Origin: Sphingobacteriales bacterium | GTDB taxonomy: Bacteria; Bacteroidota; Bacteroidia; Chitinophagales; JADIYW01 | Assembly: GCA_016699615.1 (NCBI GenBank) | Contig: CP064984.1 | Span: forward strand, 806,001-870,000 | Direction: 5' to 3' | DNA length: 64,000 nucleotides | Shown here: in pieces, positions 28,225 to 36,800 of the stretch | How the letters are laid out: each line of letters begins with the position of its first letter | Numbering within the stretch: the first letter of the stretch is position 1 | Made by a program: the position numbers and the translations under genes | The notes under the pieces: model-generated | Seen by the model: the letters and a program-made list of their open reading frames with translations, nothing else | Databases searched by the model: none | What the model was told of the DNA's origin: nothing

Positions 28225-28845
28225 TTAATGATTCTTCTTCAAATATTCGACTGCTTCTTCCGAATATTTACAAAATTCTACATCTAATAAATCTTTTATC
28301 TGCATTCTTTTATCAAAAAGTATAATAGCTAATCTTTTAAAATAGAAATCATCAAATTCTGCAATAATATTATTAGAACTTGGAATTGATTGTATTTTTG
28401 TATTTACAAATAGCCAATCTCTAATAATCTTAATTAGTTTTTTAGGGTCATTATTGTGTGCTTTTTCATCTGCACCACCTGTATCTGAAAGATATTTTTT
28501 TAGAGAATATCTTTCTTTCTCTAATACGATTGCAATTTTTTGTTTATGATTACCTGAGCCAAATTTTTTTGCTCCCCAAAATAATCCATATTCAAATGGC
28601 ATGTTAAATCTTGGCAAATTATGTTTGTCTATCTCTGTTCTTGACAAGTCGTGTACTCCAAATTTACAATCTCTAATAATTTTCAGTATTTTATCAATTC
28701 TATTTTCTGATGCGTCATCTGCCTCAGAAGCTAATCTTGGTACAAACCCACATCTATAAATTGTGAAAATTATTGCATGTTTTAATACATCATATTCATC
28801 ATCAAAAGGAATATTTATGAAAACATTTTCAGTATAATTTGCCAT
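28225..28845 (-). CDS. Cassette protein, 206 residues, Rossmann/TIR-like features, unknown function
   Basis: I do not recognise a named family. Visible features: a first strand followed by a Pro-Phe turn (VFINIPFDDEYD, residues 8-19), a helix ending CGFVPRLASEADDASENRID, a second strand CKFGVHDLSRTE (about 60-71), then PRFNMPFEYGLFWGAK (78-93), and a strand KIAIVLEKERY. The order strand/PF-turn, central-strand DLSR and NMPFExG resembles TIR-like and nucleoside deoxyribosyltransferase-like folds, where a Glu in this last position is catalytic (E85 here). A nucleotide- or NAD-processing role is inference. The start is 8 bp after the stop of the 66-residue partner, so they are an operon. Confidence 0.6.
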   Translation of the reverse strand: MANYTENVFINIPFDDEYDVLKHAIIFTIYRCGFVPRLASEADDASENRIDKILKIIRDCKFGVHDLSRTEIDKHNLPRFNMPFEYGLFWGAKKFGSGNHKQKIAIVLEKERYSLKKYLSDTGGADEKAHNNDPKKLIKIIRDWLFVNTKIQSIPSSNNIIAEFDDFYFKRLAIILFDKRMQIKDLLDVEFCKYSEEAVEYLKKNH

Positions 28846-28853
28846 TATACATT

Positions 28854-29054
28854 TTATTTAGATGTTTTATGTTCTTTTCCTTCAAAATTCCTTTTCTTTA
28901 TTCCAGTAGCAAGAACAGCTCTATTAATATCAGATTCATTTAATGCAATCGAATAAGATTTCCTTATATCCTTTCTAATTTCAGCTTTTGTAAATCTTGA
29001 TTTTTGGTTAGAATCTTTTTTTACACTTCTTTTAGTTCCAATTACAGTACTCAT
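28854..29054 (-). CDS. Cassette small basic protein
   Basis: 66 residues from the ATG at 29054 (MSTVIGTKRSVKKD); an upstream TTG in frame would add three residues but overlaps the promoter. Strongly basic at both ends, with a central helical segment FTKAEIRKDIRKSYSIALNESDINRAVLATG. It could be a DNA-binding repressor, antitoxin or adaptor for the 206-residue protein, but no family is recognised. With the -7 box ending only 6 bases before the ATG, the transcript would be nearly leaderless. Confidence 0.5.
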   Translation of the reverse strand: MSTVIGTKRSVKKDSNQKSRFTKAEIRKDIRKSYSIALNESDINRAVLATGIKKRNFEGKEHKTSK

Positions 29055-29060
29055 AACAAA

Positions 29061-29068
29061 CAAATATA
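29061..29068 (-). promoter_or_regulatory. -7 box of the cassette operon
   Basis: Reads TATATTTG on the minus strand, a perfect TAnnTTTG, located between the right 34-bp repeat and the first cassette gene. The cassette thus brings its own promoter. Confidence 0.55.
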
Positions 29069-29092
29069 ATAAAATTTGGTTATAAAATTAAT

Positions 29093-29126
29093 TTTATCAT
29101 CTCTTTTTCAAGCCTAGATTTTCCAT
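29093..29126. repeat. 34-bp direct repeat, right copy (native regulator 3' end)
   Basis: Identical to 28190-28223. This copy is the native end of the sigma-54 regulator gene, including its TGA stop at 29097-29099. Confidence 0.9.
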
Positions 29127-30450
29127 TTTTTCTTCTAGTTCTTTTTTGTTAATACCAATAAATTCTGCTGTTTTACTTGTATTCCATTGGTTTTTATCTA
29201 GATGATATTCTATAAAACTACGCTCATTGTAATCTTGCAATTGTTGCAAATTTGCAAAATTATCAAAATCAATTCCTTTATTATTTGCTTTTGAGTTTGG
29301 ACCAGAAAAATCAATAATATCTTGTTTTGTAATTGTTTTATTACTCATAATAATTAAACGTTCCACAACATTTCTCAACTCACGAATATTGCCAGTCCAG
29401 TTTCTTGCTTGCAATGCTTCAACAGCATCTTTATCTATTTTTTTGTAGGCACACCATATTCACTACAAATCTCTTGCAAAAATGATTGCACAATACTGGA
29501 ATATCATCTTTTCGCTCATTGAGTGATGGTACATGTATAAGTATAACACTCAATCTATGATATAAGTCTAATCTGAATCTATTTTCTTCTGCTTCTTTTA
29601 ATAAATCTTTGTTGGTTGCTGCAATTATTCTTACATCAACATTAAAATCTTTGTCGCCACCAACTCTTGTAATTTTATTTTCTTGCAAGGCTCGCAATAC
29701 TTTTGCTTGTGCAGACAAACTCATGTCTCCAATTTCATCTAAAAAAAGTGTGCCACCATTAGCTTGCTCAAATTTTCCAATTCTTTGTTTAATCGCAGAA
29801 GTGAACGCACCTTTTTCATGACCAAACAATTCACTTTCTATTAATTCTGATGGTATTGCTGCACAATTCACTTCTATCAAAGGTGCATTTGCTCTATTGC
29901 TTTGTTCATGTATCCAACGAGCTACTAATTCTTTTCCTGAGCCATTGTCGCCAGTTATTAAAACACGAGCATCAGTTGGTGCTACTTTTGCAATGGTATC
30001 TTTTATTTTTTGAATCGGATTGCTGTCGCCAACAATTTCCTTTGTTTTAGTAATTTTTTTCTTTAATATTTTTGTTTCGGTTACTAATGTAGATTTGTCC
30101 ATTGCATTTCGTACAGTTATTAGTAAACGATTTAAGTCTGGTGGTTTTGGAATAAAATCAAAAGCACCTTTTTTTACGGCTTCTACAGCAGTTTCAATAT
30201 TACCATGTCCAGAGAGCACAACTACAGGAATATCAATACCTTTTTCTTGCATGGCAGAAAGTACTTCAATACCATCTTTTTTTGGCATTTTTACATCTAA
30301 TACAATTACATCCTAACTATTTTTTTCTATTTTCTGCAATCCAATTTCTCCATCTTCAGCTTCATCAATCTCATATTTTTCATATTCTAATATATCACGC
30401 AATGTTCTTCTGATAGCTTTTTCGTCATCTACAATTAGTATTTTTGGCAT
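29097..30450 (-). pseudogene. Sigma-54-dependent response regulator (NtrC type), nonsense codon plus frameshift
   Basis: Three pieces make one gene of about 450 codons. The start at 30450 gives MPKILIVDDEKAIRRTLRDIL, a receiver domain, interrupted at codon 46 by TAG (30313-30315); DVIVLDVKMPKKDG continues in frame. The AAA+ domain follows with Walker A-like GDNGSGKE, GAFTSA in place of GAFTGA, and GTLFLDEIGDMS. A one-base loss in an A5 run (29478-29482) then shifts the frame before NEYG...LQARNWTGNIRELRNVVERL and the Fis-type HTH (NTSKTAEFIGI). It would activate RpoN promoters when phosphorylated. As written it cannot yield a full protein. Confidence 0.85.
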
Positions 30451-30547
30451 ATTAAATTCGTTTTTTATCTTTTGTAAAGCTAATAAAAATTTATATAAAA
30501 GATGAAATCGTAACTTTAGTAAAATTCTATATTTAAAAATTCAAATT

Positions 30548-31363
30548 ATGAAATCAATTCAACTAGGTGTTGTTCAAGAAACATTGTTGCTTCCATTAGC
30601 AGCCAGAGCTTATGATGCAAATACCAAACATCCTATTCTTAATGATAAAAAAGCATTAGAACTTTTCCATCAAATATCAGACAATAAAACGTATTTTAAA
30701 AAATATTTGAGTAAAGTTGGTATTGTAGCAATGTGTGAAAGAGCTTTGATGATGGATAGTATAATTAGAAATTTTATTCAAAAAAATCCTAAAGGAAAAA
30801 TATTGAACATTGGTGTTGGTTTAGAAACTGCATATTATCGTTTGCATCAGCCAAATATTGCATGGTATGATTTGGATTTGCCAGATAGCATACTATTGCG
30901 TGAGCAACTTTTGCCTAATGAAAGTAAAAATGTACATTATATTTCTAAATCTATGTTTGATGAAAGTTGGTTAAATGATATTGGCGACATCAGCAATGGC
31001 TTATTGATTACAGTGCCTGGCGTTTTTCCATATTTTGATGAAACGCAGGTAAAGCATTTCTTTAATACATTTGCGCCAAAACTAAAAAATGCAGAAATTA
31101 TATTTGATGTAACATCAAACATGGGCAGATTTTTTGTTGGACAAAGAATAAAACAGGCTGGAATGAAATCTGCAACTTTGGATTGGGGAATCACTAATCC
31201 AAAAGAAATAGAAAAATGGAATAGGCATATAGAACTTGTTGCTTCACATTATTTTTTACAACATCCATCTTTTAAACAATCAAAAAATATAATAGAAAGA
31301 TGGATAAGTTGGAATAATAAGTTTTTTAAAATTGGTCAGTTATTCCATTTTAAGTTTATATAA
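30548..31363 (+). CDS. SAM-dependent methyltransferase, leucine carboxyl methyltransferase (LCM) type
   Basis: 271 residues. The N-terminal block ETLLLPLAARAYDANTKHPILNDKKA is characteristic of the LCM/TcmP group. It is followed by KILNIGVGLETAYYRLHQ, the SAM-binding glycine motif (about 81-98), and WYDLDLPDSILLR, whose acidic pair contacts SAM ribose. The group methylates carboxyl or phenolic oxygens of small molecules. It is divergent from the broken regulator and convergent with tyrS. The substrate is unknown. Confidence 0.82.
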   Translation: MKSIQLGVVQETLLLPLAARAYDANTKHPILNDKKALELFHQISDNKTYFKKYLSKVGIVAMCERALMMDSIIRNFIQKNPKGKILNIGVGLETAYYRLHQPNIAWYDLDLPDSILLREQLLPNESKNVHYISKSMFDESWLNDIGDISNGLLITVPGVFPYFDETQVKHFFNTFAPKLKNAEIIFDVTSNMGRFFVGQRIKQAGMKSATLDWGITNPKEIEKWNRHIELVASHYFLQHPSFKQSKNIIERWISWNNKFFKIGQLFHFKFI

Positions 31364-31369
31364 GATTAC

Positions 31370-32647
31370 TTACTCAACAATAATTAAGAAATAATCTTTT
31401 TTACCTTTTTTCACAATCATATATTTATTATTCAACAATGTTGTGTTGTCTAATACAAATTGTTCATTCGATTGTTTTTCTAAATTTATAGCAATAGCAT
31501 TTCCATTTACCATTTTTCTTGCCTCAGATTTTGAAGGCAGAATACTTGTTTCAACAGCTAAACAATCAAGAATATTAATTCCTCCATTAATTTTATCTTT
31601 AGAAATTGTAAAAGTTGTTACGCCATCAAAAATATCTTCAATTTGTGCATCACTTAGTTGTGCCAAATCTTCTTTGGTAGATTTCCCAAATAATATTTCA
31701 GAAGATTTTAATGCTTGTTCATATTCTTGAGTACCATGTACTCTAACTGTTATATCTTCTGCTAATGTTTTTTGTAAAATTCTAAGATGAGGCGCTTCAT
31801 CATGTTGTACAATTAAACTATCAATTTCTTCTTTAGTTTTGAGTGTAAATACTTTAATCCAATTTTTTACATCTTCATCCGTTGCATTCAACCAAAATTG
31901 ATAAAATTTATATGGTGATGTTTTTTTAGCATCTAAGAATATATTTCCTTTTTCAGATTTCCCGAACTTAGTTCCATCAGCTTTTTTTATAAGTTGTGTT
32001 GTAATTGCATAGGCACTTCCAGCATCTTTCTTTCTGATTAGTTCAGTTCCAGTTACAATATTTCCCCATTGGTCACTTCCACCCATTTGCAATTTTATTC
32101 CATGGTTTTTCCATAGATAATAAAAATCATAACCTTGAATTAATTGATAAGAGAATTCTGTAAAAGACATGCCATTTTCCAATCTATTTTTAACAGAATC
32201 TTTAGACATCATATAATTTACAGTAATATGTTTTCCTATATCACGAATAAATTCTAAGAAATTAAAGTTCTTAAACCAATCATAATTATTAACTATTTCA
32301 GCAGAATTTTCACCACAGTCAAAATTTAAGAAACGCTCTAATTGTGCCTTTTGGCAAGCTAAATTATGTTGTAGAATATCTTCATTCAACAAATTCCTTT
32401 CTTCACTTTTTCCTGATGGATCGCCTACAAGCCCAGTAGCGCCACCAACCAAAGCAATAGGTTTGTGTCCACATCTTTGAAAATGCAATAGTGTCATTAT
32501 TTGCACCATATTTCCAATTCCTAAAGAATCTGCCGTTGGATCAAATCCAATATATCCTTTAACCATTTCCGTTTTGAGTAAATTATCAGTTTCTGGCATT
32601 ATGTCGTGCAGCATGCCTCTCCAACGTAATTCTTCAATAAAATCCAT
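31370..32647 (-). CDS. tyrS: Tyrosyl-tRNA synthetase
   Basis: Charges tRNA-Tyr. 425 residues from the ATG at 32647 (MDFIEELRWRGMLHDIMPE); the frame is open to 32704 but that extension is unrelated. Landmarks: GFDPTADSLGIGN (HIGH region), the tyrosine pocket SYQLIQGYDFYYL, GGSDQWGNI, the KMSKS equivalent KFGKS, and a C-terminal S4 RNA-binding domain. The HIGH motif reads LGIGN, so the first His is Gly and the last is Asn. Confidence 0.95.
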   Translation of the reverse strand: MDFIEELRWRGMLHDIMPETDNLLKTEMVKGYIGFDPTADSLGIGNMVQIMTLLHFQRCGHKPIALVGGATGLVGDPSGKSEERNLLNEDILQHNLACQKAQLERFLNFDCGENSAEIVNNYDWFKNFNFLEFIRDIGKHITVNYMMSKDSVKNRLENGMSFTEFSYQLIQGYDFYYLWKNHGIKLQMGGSDQWGNIVTGTELIRKKDAGSAYAITTQLIKKADGTKFGKSEKGNIFLDAKKTSPYKFYQFWLNATDEDVKNWIKVFTLKTKEEIDSLIVQHDEAPHLRILQKTLAEDITVRVHGTQEYEQALKSSEILFGKSTKEDLAQLSDAQIEDIFDGVTTFTISKDKINGGINILDCLAVETSILPSKSEARKMVNGNAIAINLEKQSNEQFVLDNTTLLNNKYMIVKKGKKDYFLIIVE

Positions 32648-32746
32648 AAAACAATTTTTGCTGAAATTGCAACTATTTCTCTGATTTTTATATCTTACTC
32701 TCAAAGTATTTTGGTAAATTTACAATTATTTAAACAAAGTAGTCTA

Positions 32747-33878
32747 ATGATAGTACGCGGTATCTATGTCATATTTCTATTAATGTTGCATACATTAATA
32801 TTTGCTCAAGCACCAAAATATAGTAATGATTTTATGTATATAGGCGTTGGTGCACATAATTTTGGAATGGGAAATGCTGTGGTAGCATCAACCAATGATG
32901 TGACTGCTGGATATTGGAATCCTGCTGGTTTAACTAAAATTCCGAACAAAGTACAAATGAGTTTTATGCACAATGAATATTTTGCAAGTATAGCAAAATA
33001 TGATTATTTCGGGTTTGCAGTTCCATTAGATAGTAATAAACATGCATTTGGTGCAAGTTTTATACGCTTCGGTGTAGATGATATTCCAAATACTTTAGAT
33101 TTAATAGAAGCTGATGGAACAATCAACTATGATAATATAAAATCTTTTTCTGTGGGCGATTATGGCATTTCGCTACATTATGCAAATTCTATGATAAAAA
33201 ATTTATCACTTGGAGCCACAACAAAGATTATTTATAGAAAAGCAGGTGGCTTTGCAAAATCTTGGGGATTTGGAATTGATATTGGCGCAATCTATACGCT
33301 CAAAGATTGGCGTTTTGGTTTTACAGTAAAAGATATTACAACAACATTTAATGCTTGGTCTTTTTTCATTTACAGACAAAGAAAAACAAATATTACAGCA
33401 GGAAGATAATGTTATACCCAAAAACTCATTAGAAATTACACTACCACGTATTCAGCTTGGCGTTGCATATGTAAAGTCATTTAAAAAAGTTGACTTAACA
33501 GCAGAAATAGATTGGGAAATAACAACAGATGGTAGAAGAAATACATTGATTGCAAGCAATAAATTAAGTTTTGACCCAAGAGTTGGTATAGATGCAGGAT
33601 TTTTCAAAATTTTTCATCTTAGGGCAGGAATTGGAAACTTCCAAAAGATAAAACAAGATGGACAGTCAAAAGCAAAAATGACAGTTCAGCCAAATTTAGG
33701 AATTGGACTTAGATTTAAGACTATAGCCATCGATTATGCCTACACTGATGTAGGAAAAGCATCAAACAACCAGTACTCACATGTGGTTTCTGCAAGAGTT
33801 GGTTTTAATCAAAGAAAAAATAAGTCTTCCAACGAAATCATAACTACTCCAGAAATAATAAACGAAGAAATAAAATAA
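32747..33878 (+). pseudogene. PorV/PorQ family outer-membrane protein, frameshifted
   Basis: Starts MIVRGIYVIFLLMLHTLIFAQ, a signal peptide, and continues GVGAHNFGMGNAVVASTNDVTAGYWNPAGL, the hallmark of PorV/PorQ/LptO proteins. The first frame runs to 33409. From about 33355 a second frame carries on FSFTDKEKQILQQEDNVIPKNSLEITLPRIQLGVAY to 33878. One extra T in the T6 run at 33360-33365 accounts for the break, and the joined protein has normal length (about 376 residues). PorV is the partner of the PorU sortase on the cell surface, and the next gene is such a sortase, only 2 bp downstream. Confidence 0.85.
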
Positions 33879-33880
33879 CC

Positions 33881-36800
33881 ATGAAAAAAATATACGTTCT
33901 ATTTTTATTTTTTTCCTTAATATTAACTACTAAGGCACAGCCATATGGAAATGAATGGATAGATTATAGCAAGACTTATTATAAATTCAAAATATTAAAT
34001 AAAGGAATCTATAGAATTTCGCAAACAGATTTATCAAATGCAGGTATTCCATCAAATAGTTTGATTGGTAGCTATTTTAAGCTGTTTAGAAATGGACAAG
34101 AAGTACCATTGTTTGTTACAACAAACGGACAATTTGCAATGGGCGATTATATTGAATTTTTAGGTGTTGGAAATGATGGACAAATGGATGTAGCATTGTA
34201 CAAAAATGCTGTACATCAACCACATGATAGGAAAAATATAATAGCAGATTCTTTTACTTATTTTCTTACAATAGAACCATTTCAAGTAAACCTTAGGTAT
34301 ACAAATCAAAATAATGTAATACCATCAACAAATACAAAAGAAGATTTTGCCTATAGAACATTAACAAAATTCTCAACAGGAGCTTCTGGTGGTGTCCCTG
34401 CTTTTCCTGTTGCTACACAATTTAATGATATTATAAATTCTGATTTTGGTGATGGTGAAGGATTTGCAAATGGTGGACTTACTGGTGGATATACTCAAGC
34501 TACTGTAGATTTATATAGTGTTGATCCAAACCTAACAGCGAATGTTACTTTGCATTATTTTACAAATACATATGCTAGCCATAATTCAAGAATTAACATA
34601 GGTACAAGCTATACACAAAATGAAATATTTAATGGCTTAGGTATGCGTAAGATTAATGCTACTGTTCCAATATCTACCTTATCAAATAATTCTACTGCAA
34701 TTTCAATTACAGCAACACTTAGTGCAGAAGGTACATACTATCCAATTTTATCAGAAATAGAATATCCAGTAGTTTTTAATGCAAGAAATGCATCTGTATA
34801 CGAATTTGGAATGAAGAAAAATAATGATGCTTATGTTGAAATTCCAAACTTTAATACTCAAAGTACCAATCCAATTGTTTATGATTTGACAAATTTACAT
34901 AGATATGTTGTCAATAACGAAACGACGCTAAAAATTCAATTTGTTGCTACAAGTTTAAACAAAGACAAAATATATGTAACTGCTCAAAATACTGCAAGTA
35001 TATTACAAGTAGGTAGCATAAGTACTGTGAATTTTACAAACTATGCTAACACCAATAACCAAGGTAATTATGTAATCATTGCAAATCAAAGATCAATTAA
35101 TAGTACCGATGGAATTGATTATGTAGAACAATATAGAGCATATAGAAACTCCATAGCAGGTGGAAATTATAAAGCTATTGTTTATATGAAAGATCAATTA
35201 GATGATCAATTTGCATTTGGTGCAAAACACCATCCATTGGCAATTAGAAATTTTATTAACTATGCATTAGATAATTTTACTACAAAACCAGAACAACTAT
35301 TTATTATTGGTAGAGGCTTGCCATACGCAAATTTAAGAAATAACAATGCAGATTACATACAAACATATGGTTCGCCACCATCAGATAACTTACTAGTTGC
35401 TCGTTCAGCTAATCAAAATACACCACAAATTGGTGTAGGTAGATTAGATGTGACAAATGGAAACCAAATACGAAACTATCTAAATAAAGTAATTGATTAT
35501 GAATCAAGTCTATACGATACATTGCCTGCTTCTCAAACGCCAGAAAATAAATTATGGAGAAAGAATGTGTTGCATCTAGGTGGAGGATATAGTGATTTTG
35601 AACAGCAAACATTTAAAAATTATCTTGAAAGTTATAAATACACAATTGAAAATCCAAAGTTTGGTGCTACAGTAAAAAGTTTGTATAAAAATAGTTCACA
35701 TCCTATACAAATTGCAGAATCAGTTTTCATAGACTCATTAGTAAATAAAGGAACCTCATTGATTACATTCTTTGGACACTCTGCAACATCTACATTAGAT
35801 TTTAATCTAGAACCTGAACGTTTTACAAATAAAGGTCGTTATCATTTATTACTAACTAATGGCTGTTTCGTTGGTAATCTATTCTCAAACACATACGGAT
35901 ATTCAGATAGATTTGTACTTACTCCAGACAAGGCTGCAATTGGATTTCTAGGACCAATTACATTAGCAGTTGCACCAATATTAAATAACTATTCTACAAA
36001 TTTCTACAATCAACTATCATATGACCATTACAATGAACCTATTGGAAATGTATTAAAAGCAACTGCCACAAAAGTAATTGGTGCACCTAACACACCATTA
36101 GATCCAAGTATTGGACAACAAATGATTTTTCATGGTGACCCAGCAATTAAATTAAACACATATTCTAAACCAGACTATTACATAGATGCATCTAGCATTT
36201 TATTTTTTCCAAATAATCCAAGTTCATCAGATGATTCTTTCGCAGTAAATATTATTATTCAGAATTTAGGGTCATCATTTGAAAATTGCACATACAATGT
36301 TCGTATTGATAGAAATTTACCCAATGGTACAATTGAATCATATACTAGAACTTTTAACTGTGCTACATTAATTGATACAGTTACGATGTATGTAAAAAAT
36401 AATAGACAAACAAGTGCTGGTATTAATACATTTACAATTAAAGTTGATGCCAACGACCAGATTGCTGAATACTCAGAACTAAACAATACCGTAACTGTTA
36501 CAAAATTAATTTCTGCGGATGATATTATTCCAATTTTTCCATATGAATTTTGTATCGTAAATGATCCAAACTTTAAAATGAAATTTTCTACTGCTGATAA
36601 TTTTGCGCCAAGCAGACAATACATCTTTCAAATAGATACTACAGCATATTTTAATAGTCCACTTTTAGTTACAGAGAAAGTAAATGCAGCTGGTGCAGTT
36701 ATTGAATGGGATCCAAATGTAACTTTGTTACAAGATAAAGTTTATTATTGGAGAGGTACTTTAGATACTATTTACAACAATCCTTCAAATTGGAGACAAA

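Larger units (their letters stand above)
28190..29126 (-). mobile_element. Two-gene cassette bounded by 34-bp direct repeats, no integrase
   Basis: A 903-bp unit (repeat to repeat) carrying two minus-strand genes and its own promoter. It is inserted at the exact 3' end of the sigma-54 regulator gene so that the gene end is retained at one side and duplicated at the other. No transposase or recombinase is encoded, so any mobility must be provided in trans. The repeats are direct, not inverted, which argues against an ordinary DDE insertion sequence. Confidence 0.6.

Noticed and set aside
28190..29126. Interpretation as integron cassette
   Set aside because: No attC-like inverted structure or integrase is visible, and the flanks are identical direct copies of the target gene's 3' end, not attC/attI sites.
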